From: Desulfovibrio fairfieldensis
GTDB taxonomy: Bacteria > Desulfobacterota > Desulfovibrionia > Desulfovibrionales > Desulfovibrionaceae
Assembly (NCBI RefSeq): GCF_001553605.1
Contig: NZ_CP014229.1
Coordinates: forward strand, 498,501 to 562,500
Length of the DNA: 64,000 nt
Reading direction: 5' to 3'
Positions 1-7,067 of this stretch are shown one piece after another (the stretch's first letter is position 1; every line of letters begins with the position of its first letter). A program made the translations under genes and the position numbers. The notes below the pieces were generated by a model. The model ran no database searches. It worked only from the letters and a program-made list of their open reading frames with translations, and was not told the DNA's origin.

Positions 1-394
1 CGCGCATGCGCGCCGCCACCTCGTCCAGCCAGGCCTGGCCGGCGCGGCTTTTGGCCAGGTCCGCGTCGTCCAGGGAGAGGCGGAACCATGGGCGTGCCGG
101 GCTGGTCAGGCCGCCCTGGAGACCGGCGGCCAGCACGCGCATGGCCAGGATGCCCGTGGCGTCCACCAGGCGGCTGTTGAGCATGGGGCCTTCTTCCGTC
201 TGCCCGCCGTCATTGTCCGCCGGGCGCAGACGGCAGCGCGTGGGCAGAAAGTGGTCGGCCAGACTCTGCCATGCCGTGTCCCAGGGAGCGCGTCGGCGCA
301 GCAGCGCGCGGTGGCGGCGGGCCGGTTCGCGCACGTCGGTTCCGCGTTGCGCGTCTGCGGGCGCGGCTTCGTGCCCGGAGGGAGATGCGCTCAT
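1..394 (-). CDS. Phage portal / head-to-tail connector protein (C-terminus outside window)
   Basis: Only the first 131 or so codons are present; the gene runs off the left edge. The ATG is at 394-392, four bases after the stop of the small gene upstream. The visible protein has an Arg-rich N-terminus, then a stretch with 'DATGILAMRVLAAGLQGG' and 'SPARPWFRL', the pattern seen at the start of podovirus-type portal (head-tail connector) proteins, which form the dodecameric ring at the capsid vertex through which DNA is packaged. It follows terminase in the same transcription unit, the normal order terminase then portal. The family assignment rests on this N-terminal pattern and on context. Confidence 0.7.
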   Translation of the reverse strand, partial: MSASPSGHEAAPADAQRGTDVREPARRHRALLRRRAPWDTAWQSLADHFLPTRCRLRPADNDGGQTEEGPMLNSRLVDATGILAMRVLAAGLQGGLTSPARPWFRLSLDDADLAKSRAGQAWLDEVAARMR

Positions 395-397
395 GGC

Positions 398-610
398 TTA
401 CTGCCCCAGCAGGGTTTTGCGCGTCGTGCTGTCCGCGCGGTTCAGGGGGCTGGTGTAGATGGACCCGCCGATGCCCGCGGCCTTGGCCGCCTTGTCCCTC
501 TGATTCTGACGGGCCGCCGTGGCCGCTTCGGTGACGGGTTTCTGCACCTCCTGCTTGGGCGCGGGCGTGGGCTCGGGAATGCTGGGCGTACCGCCTCCTC
601 CAAATCCCAT
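398..610 (-). CDS. Small phage protein preceding the portal gene
   Basis: A 70-residue protein beginning MGFGGGG, followed by a Pro-rich stretch, a charged helix (EAATAARQNQRDKAAKAAG) and the end TRKTLLGQ. This layout (Gly-rich start, Pro-rich linker, Ala/Arg helix, 'KTLLGQ' terminus) recurs in small proteins encoded beside podovirus portal genes; their role is not established. I chose the internal ATG at 610 because a GGAGG sits six bases upstream, whereas the longer start at 640 has no ribosome-binding site. It lies four bases upstream of the portal ATG, so the two are probably co-translated. Confidence 0.65.
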   Translation of the reverse strand: MGFGGGGTPSIPEPTPAPKQEVQKPVTEAATAARQNQRDKAAKAAGIGGSIYTSPLNRADSTTRKTLLGQ

Positions 611-654
611 GATGACCTCCGGATGTCGTTGTGTGACCATGTTCAGATCTTTTT

Positions 655-790
655 AAGAGCAATTTCAAAGTGAAATTGCTCTGGAGGCTGCGGAAGCAGC
701 CGCCCGCCGCGAAGACATAAGCGCGATTTACTTGTGCTGTTAACTGCCGGAGCGGGCGTCCTCAAAACTTTGGGATTGTAAAATCTCAAA
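655..790. repeat. Diverged copy of the TAGAGC palindromic element inside the phage late operon
   Basis: Between the GNAT gene and the small gene. It starts with a perfect 11-bp hairpin (GAGCAATTTCA, 3-base loop, TGAAATTGCTC at 657-681) and continues with a segment resembling the core of the full-length elements ('gcgatttacttgtgctgttaa' compared with 'gcgaatttacttcgccgttaa'). It ends near a second 'ctcaaagttaat' motif. It is clearly related to the elements at 4527, 32530 and 40037 but is degenerate. Confidence 0.5.
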
Positions 791-791
791 G

Positions 792-1280
792 TTAATCCGC
801 GCTGGTGCAGAGCACCAGCACGCCGTCCACATAGCGGCCTTTGCGGGCGTGCCAGCAGGCCTTGGGCAGGCGGGCCAGAACGCGGAAGCCGCAGGCGGAG
901 GCCAGCCGCCATGCGTGGCGGTTGGGGGCCGGACAGACGCCCATGATGGACGTGCAGTCCTGATGCTTGAACAGCCAGGCGAAACCGCCGCGCGCCTGTT
1001 GCGCGGCCACGGAAAAGCCCGCCCGGAAGGCCGTGAAATCAAAATGCCAGACGCGGTAGGGCTGGCGGGTGAACAGCCCGCAGCCCAGGATTTGTCCTGT
1101 CTCGTCCTCGCAGCACAGCAGCACCATGCCGTCGCGGCAAGCGGTCAGGGCCAGCCAGTCCGCCAGGCCGGGCTTTGCCCGGGAGCTCATGGCGAACGGC
1201 AGCAGGCCCTCGGCCTCCATCTGTCGAAAAAGGGCCGCGCGGCCGCGCTTGTCCAGGCATTGCCGGTAGATCAGTTCCAT
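792..1280 (-). CDS. Phage-borne GNAT-like acetyltransferase domain protein
   Basis: 162 residues. The N-terminal half (MELIYRQC...) leads into 'GMVLLCCEDETGQILGCGLFTRQ', a GNAT-like beta2-beta3 hairpin. The C-terminal half has 'HAWRLASACGFRVLARLPKA', like the C-terminal region of small phage proteins annotated as acetyltransferases that sit between terminase and portal genes. The acetyl-CoA loop (Q/RxxGxG/A) is not clear, so catalysis is inferred from fold resemblance only. It is in the late operon, downstream of the fibre-like gene. Possible roles are modification of a host or virion protein, or a structural function of a repurposed fold. Confidence 0.55.
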   Translation of the reverse strand: MELIYRQCLDKRGRAALFRQMEAEGLLPFAMSSRAKPGLADWLALTACRDGMVLLCCEDETGQILGCGLFTRQPYRVWHFDFTAFRAGFSVAAQQARGGFAWLFKHQDCTSIMGVCPAPNRHAWRLASACGFRVLARLPKACWHARKGRYVDGVLVLCTSAD

Positions 1281-1383
1281 CAGCGCGTTCCTTTCTAAGA
1301 AGCCGTATTTTGCGCGCGCGGCGCGCAGTTCGCCCCTCTCCTCGGCGGGGACGGAAAAATTTTCATCCCCGCCGTGAAAGGTG

Positions 1384-2256
1384 TCAGAGGTACAGGCCGT
1401 TATTCGCGGTCACGCCGGGCAGGGAGCCCGGTAACACCGCCCCCCCGCTGATCAGGCAGGCCTGCTGAACAATATTGTACTTCCGCCCCGTGATCGTCGA
1501 ACAGCCCGAGAAATCCACGGACGCCGCAATCCACATACTGGCGCTGCCGCGGGCGCGTACAAAACCGTACTCGGTGGTTACGGCCCCGAGAGTATGGAAT
1601 TTCGTGGGCCCATGAATAAGAATATGGCCGTTTGTGCTGTCAATCACCGCCTGATACTTCCCCGGATTCAGAAACAGTTCAGCGCCCTCCAAAAAACGAA
1701 TGTGGCCGCCCCAGTTGGCCTGAAGCGGAGATTCTCCGGATTGGCCTGGCTTGAACCCCAGTTTGCCGTTGATGCACAGCCAACCGACTGAGACGACATA
1801 GGGAATGCATACATTTTTAAGTGTCAAACGGGTTCCCTCGGCATTGTATATTCTGCCGAGAATTGTCGTTTCGTGGGAGATGCCCATAATGCCTAAGGCT
1901 AGGAATGTGGCATAGCTATGAATGTAGATATTTATGTCCGGATATGCGGCCTCTGGATCATCCAGGTCCGCGAAATGGATCGTCGCAACGCGCATATTAC
2001 AGCCGTCATATCGCGACAGGGCCAGAATGGCGTCCTCATAGCTCTTCACCGCTGTTTCCGGGCTCAGGCCGTCGCCGGATTCGGCAAGGTTGCCGTTGAC
2101 ATAGATGTGCATGTCGTGATCCACGCGCTCGCGGCCGGTGGGCGTCGGGACGGGCGCGGGCACAAGGCCGCTGGCGTCCACGGCAAGGCCGAAACCGTGC
2201 ACGGGCAGCATGGTGAGCTGGGGATGGCCGCAGCCGCATTCGTTATTCTGAGACAT
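1384..2256 (-). CDS. Phage fibre/spike-like protein, unknown function
   Basis: 290 residues starting MSQNNECGCGHPQ. The ATG at 2256 is preceded by AAGGAG at good spacing; the frame is open further upstream without a start signal. The sequence contains 'HIYVNGNLAESGDGLSPETAVKSYEDAI', the 'G-D-G-(x)n-T-A' opening found in many right-handed beta-helix tail spikes. Long stretches of short hydrophobic strands then follow (ILIHGPTKF, MWIAASVDFSG). I read it as a receptor-binding or virion surface protein. It lies between terminase and the GNAT gene, an unusual place for a fibre. Local base composition (about 1450-2050) is more AT-rich than its neighbours, which fits recent acquisition. No catalytic motif is visible. 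Confidence 0.5.
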   Translation of the reverse strand: MSQNNECGCGHPQLTMLPVHGFGLAVDASGLVPAPVPTPTGRERVDHDMHIYVNGNLAESGDGLSPETAVKSYEDAILALSRYDGCNMRVATIHFADLDDPEAAYPDINIYIHSYATFLALGIMGISHETTILGRIYNAEGTRLTLKNVCIPYVVSVGWLCINGKLGFKPGQSGESPLQANWGGHIRFLEGAELFLNPGKYQAVIDSTNGHILIHGPTKFHTLGAVTTEYGFVRARGSASMWIAASVDFSGCSTITGRKYNIVQQACLISGGAVLPGSLPGVTANNGLYL

Positions 2257-2320
2257 GGAAGGCTCCTTGGCTGGTTGCATGTTTTTGACAGTGACGCGCC
2301 GTGTGGGCGGCGCGGAATCA

Positions 2321-3655
2321 TCAGCGGCCTCCTCCCGCCGGTTCCTTGAAAAAGTTGTATTCCGTGCGTGCGCGGCGTGAGGCGTTGCGCGTATCCGGAA
2401 CCGGACGGAAGCCCGTGACCGCGTAGCGCAGCGCGTCGGCCGCGTGGCTGGCCCAGTCGTGCAGGGGTCCGGAGGCCGGAACCTCCAGGCGCGGCCTCCA
2501 GAGCCGCCGGTAGGAGCGCAGGGCCTTGACTCCCCGGGCGCAGTGCGCGGCGTCGAACCAGAGCCGGGGCAGCATGCGGCGCGTGGCGTCGATGCCGTCG
2601 GCCAGGGAGAGCGCCGGGGCCACGCTGAAACAAATTCCCAGGCGGCCCGCGCTTTCCAGGCGGCTTTGGCCCGTGCCCAGCTCGCGCACGCGGATATCGC
2701 GCGGGGCCAGATGCCGGCCGTAGCAGAAGCCGCGCCCCAAGCCGTTCTCGCCCTGGCCGGGCGGCAGGGCCTTTTGCCGCAGCACATGGGCGTAATGGGC
2801 CAGGCCCTCGCCGCTGGCCTCGTAATAGTCCAGCATGCGCCACTGGCCTGAGGGCTCTACCTGGAAGAACCAGATGGCCGTGGCGTCGTCCATGCCCAGG
2901 TCCCAGGCCGTGTGCACCGGCAGATCCGGCGCCGGGGAAAGCGGCGTGACGCGCCCCTCGCGTTCGGCCTGGTCCAGCAGGGCGGCATAGTAAGCCCCGC
3001 GCACGGCCGCCGCGAAAGAACATTCAAATTCCTGCCGGTACTCGGCTTCGTCCATGCTGCGGTGGGCGGCGGCCAGTTCCGTTTCCGGCAGGTAGCCGGT
3101 CTGTGAGGCCGGGAAGCAGAAGCGCGACCATTGCCCGTCACTATCGGCCCCGGCCTGCTGCCAGACGTCGTAGAGCAGATTGTCCGTGCCGTGCGGCGTG
3201 CCGCAGAACAGCGCCCGGCCCCGGCGATCGGCCAGCATGGGCCGCAGCACCTGGCTCCAGACCCGGCGCGGCATGTCCGCCGGTTCATCCAGCACCAGAT
3301 CGTCCAGGTAGAGCCCGCGCAGGGCTTCGGCGTTGTCCGTGCCCAGCAGGCGGATGCGCGCGCCGTGGGGCAGGATGCAGGTCAGCTCGCTTTCCAGAAA
3401 ACGCGTGCCCGGCACGGCTCCGGCGAAATGTTTGCAGTAATCCCAGGCCACGGCCTTGGCCTGGCCCAGGAAGGGCGCGGCATAGGCGGCCCGCCAGTCC
3501 TCGCGTCCCCGGCGCAGGGCCTCGCGGATCAGGTCGTTGACGGCGGCCACGGTTTTGCCGAAGCGGCGGTGGCAGAGCAGCACGCAGAAGCGCGTGCGTT
3601 CTTCGTGAAAGCGCCATTGCAGCGGGCGTGGGCAATAGGGGATCACGCAGGGCAT
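2321..3655 (-). CDS. Phage terminase large subunit (TerL)
   Basis: 444 residues. The N-terminal ATPase domain has a Walker A variant CHRRFGKT (28-35), Walker B 'LVLDEP' (120-125) and the coupling motif ALFCGTPHG (148-156). The C-terminal RNase-H-like nuclease shows 'TAWDLGMDDATAI' (acidic residues near 252 and 256) and a late 'HAADALRY'. Terminase docks on the portal, translocates DNA into the prohead and cuts it. Length and motif order match complete TerL proteins. The ATG at 3655 is four bases after the stop of the upstream small gene, with TAAGG before it. All recognised catalytic elements are intact, so packaging could still work. Confidence 0.9.
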   Translation of the reverse strand: MPCVIPYCPRPLQWRFHEERTRFCVLLCHRRFGKTVAAVNDLIREALRRGREDWRAAYAAPFLGQAKAVAWDYCKHFAGAVPGTRFLESELTCILPHGARIRLLGTDNAEALRGLYLDDLVLDEPADMPRRVWSQVLRPMLADRRGRALFCGTPHGTDNLLYDVWQQAGADSDGQWSRFCFPASQTGYLPETELAAAHRSMDEAEYRQEFECSFAAAVRGAYYAALLDQAEREGRVTPLSPAPDLPVHTAWDLGMDDATAIWFFQVEPSGQWRMLDYYEASGEGLAHYAHVLRQKALPPGQGENGLGRGFCYGRHLAPRDIRVRELGTGQSRLESAGRLGICFSVAPALSLADGIDATRRMLPRLWFDAAHCARGVKALRSYRRLWRPRLEVPASGPLHDWASHAADALRYAVTGFRPVPDTRNASRRARTEYNFFKEPAGGGR

Positions 3656-3659
3656 GGCC

Positions 3660-4013
3660 TTACTCGTTCGTGAGGTTTACGGGTTTCGCGGCGGCTTTGC
3701 GGGCCGTGGACAACGTGCCCGGTCCGGCGGCGGAAGCGCCCCGTCCACTCTGTCCGGCGGAACCGCCCCAGACCACCACCAGACGCCGGGCGCTCTGTTC
3801 GGCCGGGGCCGCCAGTTCCCGGAGTGAACGCAAAATTGCGTGCAATTCCTTGATTTCCCTGACGATATCAATGCTCTTGTCCGCGATTTCAGCTTCATTC
3901 AGGGTGCGGCTGAGCAAATCCAGGCGTTTTTCCAGACTGTCCAGAAGGGTCTTAGGCAAGGTGTTCGGCAGGGACGTCCCGGCACGCGCGGATCCGGCGG
4001 CGTTGGCAGCCAT
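3660..4013 (-). CDS. Small phage protein upstream of TerL, possible terminase small subunit
   Basis: 117 residues. The middle is a predicted long amphipathic helix ('LPKTLLDSLEKRLDLLSRTLNEAEIADKS' region) followed by a low-complexity Gly/Ala/Ser tail. The position directly before TerL is where the small, DNA-recognising terminase subunit usually lies, but I see no clear helix-turn-helix. Its ATG (4013-4011) overlaps the stop of the DUF2730-like gene as TGATG, indicating translational coupling. The function is inferred from position only. Confidence 0.5.
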   Translation of the reverse strand: MAANAAGSARAGTSLPNTLPKTLLDSLEKRLDLLSRTLNEAEIADKSIDIVREIKELHAILRSLRELAAPAEQSARRLVVVWGGSAGQSGRGASAAGPGTLSTARKAAAKPVNLTNE

Positions 4014-4417
4014 CAGCGCGCGCTCCCGCTCAGCGGCGTGCCTACGGAGCAGTGTGGGCCGGGCAGCAGACGGAGGCGGTCTTCCTGGCGGTCCAGGCCG
4101 TGTTCCAGGCGTTCCAACAGGCGGTCCAGGCCGGAAATGCGCGCGTTGAGGGCCTGGATTTCCCCGCGCAGGGCCGCCAGTTCTTCGTGCAGACCGGCCA
4201 GGTCATCGCCTGCGGGCATCTGCCGCAAATGTTCCTCCAGGGCGCTCAGGCGACGGGCCGTGGCCGATTCGCGCCGGGACTCGCGCTGGAGATGGAGCAG
4301 ATAGTCGTCGTTGCGCACAAAGGCCCGGCGCAGGCTCCAGAGCGCCCAGGCGAACAGGCCCTGGACGATGAGGATCAGCAGTGACGCGCCGGGAGAGGTG
4401 AAGATGTCGGTAAGCAT
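4013..4417 (-). CDS. DUF2730-like phage membrane/coiled-coil protein
   Basis: 134 residues. An N-terminal membrane segment (about 8-25, 'GASLLILIVQGLFAWALWSL') is followed by a charged region and a coiled coil ('LEEHLRQM...LHEELAALRGEIQALNARI...LERLEHGLD'). This single-TM plus coiled-coil layout matches the DUF2730 family of Mu-like phages, encoded between lysis and terminase genes. The start at 4417 has TTGGAG upstream; the frame extends to 4501 but without a ribosome-binding site. Function in the family is unknown. A role as spanin or in lysis timing is conceivable because holin and endolysin are adjacent. Confidence 0.6.
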   Translation of the reverse strand: MLTDIFTSPGASLLILIVQGLFAWALWSLRRAFVRNDDYLLHLQRESRRESATARRLSALEEHLRQMPAGDDLAGLHEELAALRGEIQALNARISGLDRLLERLEHGLDRQEDRLRLLPGPHCSVGTPLSGSAR

Positions 4418-4436
4418 GAAAACTCCAATGTGTTGG

Positions 4437-4522
4437 TGAAGCACCGGGTAATGAAGATTTTTGTTCTTTGCCGGGGGCGACGAACTGCGGACGAAGGGCA
4501 AAAGACCATTACTCAGTGCTTC
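4437..4522. repeat. Family B palindromic element, copy 1
   Basis: The ends form an inverted repeat: GAAGCACCGGGTAATG against the complement of CATTACTCAGTGCTTC. The inner arms pair 'TTTTTGTTCTTTGCC' with 'GGGCAAAAG'. The copies at 14961-15106 and 44477-44612 share the design and internal words such as 'CGAACT'. It sits between the DUF2730-like gene and the holin gene, immediately next to a family A element. Confidence 0.6.
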
Positions 4523-4526
4523 ATTG

Positions 4527-4653
4527 GAGCGTTTTGATATTGAAAATATCTCAACGCTCTGTGCGGATTTTCACGGAAAATCCGCACCGCGAAATTATCG
4601 CAAGGCGAATTTACTTCGCCGTTAAGCGATACTTTCAAGCGCAAAATGCTCTA
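4527..4653. repeat. Family A palindromic element (TAGAGC type), copy 1
   Basis: A 127-bp element with ends GAGCGTTTTGATATTGAAA and, inverted, GAGCATTTTGCGCTTGAAA. An internal hairpin (GTGCGGATTTTC / GAAAATCCGCAC) and a second (AAGGCGAATTTAC / 'TTCGCCGTT') follow. It is nearly identical to 32530-32658 and 40037-40165. Its right end, TTAGAGC on the minus strand, supplies the TAG stop codon of the holin gene. Confidence 0.85.
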
Positions 4654-4962
4654 ACAGCCCAAACCCAGCATGCCCAGCAGCAAGGCCATGATCTGATCCA
4701 GCGCCGAGGGCGGCAGGCTTCGGCCCCAGTCCGGAAAGAGCAGGGGGATCACGATCAGCCGTCCCGCCACTTCCCAGGCAAAGAGCAGGGTCAGAATCCA
4801 GCCCAGAAAGGATCGCCAGAGCCGCAGGCGGCTGGAAGGCGCGCCGCCCACTTCCGCTTCGTTGATCCGGCTCTGAGCTTCGTTCTGGCGGTCGCGGTCC
4901 GGCAGAATTCTGCCCGCGCCGCCGATGACGCCGCCCAGCAGTTTTCCCAGAAGAGCCCACAT
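4651..4962 (-). CDS. Holin of the 3TM (GTA_holin_3TM-like) family
   Basis: 103 residues: a Gly-rich start MWALLGKLLGGVIGGAGRI, a charged segment rich in Asn/Glu/Arg, then hydrophobic spans ('FLGWILTLLFAWEVAGRLIVIPLLF' and 'IMALLLGMLGLG'). This pattern matches the three-TM holin family, first defined in gene transfer agents and found in many prophages. It would form inner-membrane lesions that let the endolysin reach peptidoglycan. The ATG overlaps the endolysin stop (TGATG), so the two are translationally coupled. The stop codon lies inside the adjacent repeat element. Confidence 0.75.
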   Translation of the reverse strand: MWALLGKLLGGVIGGAGRILPDRDRQNEAQSRINEAEVGGAPSSRLRLWRSFLGWILTLLFAWEVAGRLIVIPLLFPDWGRSLPPSALDQIMALLLGMLGLGC

Positions 4963-5645
4963 CAGGCGGCCCCCCGTTCCAGTTCCGCCAGGTACTGCGC
5001 CAGGGCCCGCGCGCGGTTGCGCCAGCCGGGCAGAAAGGCCTTCATGGAAGGCCGCCGGGCCGCCAGGTCGCGGTAGAAGGTCTCGCGCAGGCGCAGGCTC
5101 AGCCGTGCCGCGTAAAAGTCCAGGTGAGCCCCGGCCAGGGCTTCGGCCAGCTCACGGGTGCGCGGGCCCATGATCCCGTCCTCGGCAATGGGGCTGTAGT
5201 GGTCAAGCTGGGCTTCGCCCGTGGTGTTCATGGCCTGCTGAAGCTGGCGCACGGCGCGCGCCGGCCCCATATTCACCGCGCCGTCGTAAAGGGCCACGGC
5301 CAGCGGCAGGGGCAGGGCCTTGCAGGACAGTTTGTCCCAGAAATGGGTTCTGAACAGCGCGGCGGCCTGGGCTTTGGTGCAGGCCCGGATGTCGTCGGCA
5401 TCCACGTCGCCGTCCGTGTCCAGGTCCAGGCTGTGCCAGCCGCACCGGGTCGTGGCGCGTTCCCGGCAGCCGTCGCAGGAGCGGAGCAGACGGCGGCACT
5501 CTTCACGGGCCTGCCGGGCCAGATCCTGTACCCAGCGCAGGGAGACGCCGTGGTTGGTAATGCCGCCCGGATCGGACGGGTGATCGGACAGGCCGCCCTC
5601 CCAGCGGGCGGTGAAGGCATGGGCCAGTTGAAAGGCGTCGGACAT
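4962..5645 (-). CDS. Phage endolysin, glycoside hydrolase 108 with PG_binding_3
   Basis: 227 residues. The N-terminal GH108 signature 'RWEGGLSDHPSDPGGITNHG' carries the catalytic Glu at position 16. An insertion of about 60 residues with Cys pairs (CRRLLRSCDGCRERATTRC) and an EF-hand-like 'DLDTDGDVDADDI' follows, then the lysozyme core 'YDGAVNMGPARAVRQLQQAMN' and the C-terminal 'DGIMGPRTRELAE' peptidoglycan-binding helix. It degrades cell-wall peptidoglycan at lysis. The Cys-rich and Asp-rich insertion is distinctive and could bind metal. The ATG at 5645 follows AAGGAG. It is the first gene of the late operon. Confidence 0.88.
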   Translation of the reverse strand: MSDAFQLAHAFTARWEGGLSDHPSDPGGITNHGVSLRWVQDLARQAREECRRLLRSCDGCRERATTRCGWHSLDLDTDGDVDADDIRACTKAQAAALFRTHFWDKLSCKALPLPLAVALYDGAVNMGPARAVRQLQQAMNTTGEAQLDHYSPIAEDGIMGPRTRELAEALAGAHLDFYAARLSLRLRETFYRDLAARRPSMKAFLPGWRNRARALAQYLAELERGAA

Positions 5646-5810
5646 GGTGCGCTCCTTGGCGGAATTTGGGTTGCCGCCGTGAATTCCGGCGGCCGTGAGG
5701 AGAACATGCCAAAAAGTCCGGCGCGCGTAAGAGTGAAAGGTTTCAGTAAGGCCAAAGCCTTGCACGGCGAGGGGCAGCTGGTTTCAGGGGGGCCGACTTC
5801 CCCGGAAATC

Positions 5811-5851
5811 AAAAAAAAAGCCCGCGAAATCGCGGGCTTAAAATTTTTTTA
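5811..5851 (-). terminator. Bidirectional rho-independent terminator
   Basis: A perfect stem GCCCGCG-AAAT-CGCGGGC (5820-5837) is flanked by a run of nine A on the left and T-rich sequence on the right. On the minus strand the A run becomes the T tract, ending the Mor-like transcript and isolating it from the late operon. The region 5646-5810 presumably holds the late promoter; it contains a CCGCC/GGCGG dyad near 5675-5695. Confidence 0.85.
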
Positions 5852-5880
5852 AGGTTGGTTTTTCCTGAGATCGACAATGA

Positions 5881-6465
5881 TTACATGCTGTTGTCCTCAT
5901 TTTTCGCGTCGTCGCCGGTTCCGGCCAGGGCCGCGGAATCGCCCAAGCGGTAAAGCACACGGGCCTTGGCCGGGGCCGAGGCTTCCTTTTTGAGGATCTG
6001 CCAGATGCGCCGGTCGGACATGTCGTGGCGCTGGGCCAGGGCCGCCACGGCGGCCGTGCTGCTCAGGCCGTGGCCCGTATGGCGGCTGAAGCCCTCAATG
6101 ATCTCCCGCTGGCGCAGCTTGCCCAGCAGGGCATTGCAGCGCGGCACATAGACCCGCGTCCCTCCGAAAGCGGCCATAAGCTTGCGCAGGCAACGCAGGC
6201 CCAGGCGGCGGCGCAGAGGACTGTCGCGCTTCGGCTCCTGCCGGGGCACGCGCAGGTCCTGGCCGCCGTAGGCATGCAGCACGCGCCAGAGCTGGCGCGT
6301 ATCGCGCAGGGCGTCCCAGAGCTGGCGCACGTTGTTCGGCAGATGGAGCAGAATTTCCTCCCATTCCCGTTCCTCCTGGGAGAGGCGCAGGGCATGGCCC
6401 CAGGAATCGCGCCCCCGCGCCAGAGGTGGACGGCCCGGACGGGATGCGGCCTTACTGGCGTACAT
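5881..6465 (-). CDS. Mor-family transcription activator
   Basis: 194 residues. The C-terminal part carries 'MAAFGGTRVYVPR' (about 97-109) and a helix-turn-helix 'STAAVAALAQRHDMSDRRIWQILKK', the signature of the Mor family (activator of the Mu middle promoter). The N-terminal 90 residues are an extension not found in Mu Mor (about 129 aa), rich in Arg/Leu. It is followed by a strong terminator and then the late genes, so it probably activates a promoter in 5646-5810 that drives lysis and packaging genes. It overlaps the upstream small gene by 14 bp. Confidence 0.8.
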   Translation of the reverse strand: MYASKAASRPGRPPLARGRDSWGHALRLSQEEREWEEILLHLPNNVRQLWDALRDTRQLWRVLHAYGGQDLRVPRQEPKRDSPLRRRLGLRCLRKLMAAFGGTRVYVPRCNALLGKLRQREIIEGFSRHTGHGLSSTAAVAALAQRHDMSDRRIWQILKKEASAPAKARVLYRLGDSAALAGTGDDAKNEDNSM

Positions 6466-6688
6466 GGCAGGCCTCCGTCACGGCGGCGGGCCGGGGCGCG
6501 CTTGACGGCGGCAGCGGCGCGGCGGGGTCGGCGATTTCCCCGCATCCGTATTCTTTCAGCGTTCTTGCGAGCAGCCGCAAATGGTCGCTTGCCAGCCGCA
6601 GCACGGGCCGCTGGCCCGCGCGGGCCTCAGTCTGCAAAAGTTCCAGCACAGCGCTCAGGTTTTGGATTTCATCGCGTAGTTCGGACAT
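6452..6688 (-). CDS. Small helical phage protein, unknown
   Basis: 78 residues starting MSELRDEIQNLSAVLELL. It has a helical N-terminus, then 'ASDHLRLLARTLKEYG' and a Pro/Ala-rich end. The ATG at 6688 has GGGAG eight bases upstream; the longer frame to 6766 lies in AT-rich control DNA. It is the first gene leftward from the repressor control region, the position of Cro/Ner-type regulators, but no helix-turn-helix is evident. It overlaps the Mor-like gene. Confidence 0.5.
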   Translation of the reverse strand: MSELRDEIQNLSAVLELLQTEARAGQRPVLRLASDHLRLLARTLKEYGCGEIADPAAPLPPSSAPRPAAVTEACHVRQ

Positions 6689-7067
6689 GCTATGCTCCCT
6701 CATGAAAGTTTCCCGGTATGTGAAACTGTTTCCATATGGATTATAGATTTTTATGTTGTATTGCAAGAAAAATGTTCATATATAAAAGAAAAATTTTAAT
6801 TTTTAAAATAATTCCATCTGATACGCGTGAAAATATCCCCGGCCGGGTCACGCCCGCCAGGTCGCCTCCGGGCAAAGGCATTGTGGTTATTTCAAGGGAA
6901 ACCTTGCGTTACAGATAAAACCGGTTTATCTTCACTAAGAACAATGCCTATTCTAATATATTTTTCCGATTTTTTCCAAAGGAAAAATTGTTAATTTCCT
7001 CAGGAGGTTTTCCCTAACTCCCTTGGGTCATTAACCAGCGCTTCTTTAGCTTAAAAACGAGAGCCTT
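6689..7067. promoter_or_regulatory. Divergent control region between phage repressor and Mor-side genes
   Basis: 379 bases without a gene, strongly AT-rich compared with both sides. A 10-bp palindrome AAACCGGTTT (6918-6927) flanked by GAT/ATC (6914-6930) is a candidate repressor operator. Immediately rightward is a possible promoter for the repressor: TTCACT (6931-6936), 17 bases, TAATAT (6954-6959). The leftward promoter probably lies in the A/T tracts near 6740-6830. Site assignments are inferred. Confidence 0.4.

Noticed and set aside
2064..3023. 319-codon open frame on the minus strand inside the terminase gene
   Set aside because: It overlaps TerL in another phase, has shadow-type Arg/Gly/Pro composition and no recognisable motif. 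High GC makes such long open frames common.
4468..5076. 202-codon frame containing a peptide that recurs near 40043-40231
   Set aside because: The shared peptide is just the translation of the family A repeat element in the same frame, not a protein family.
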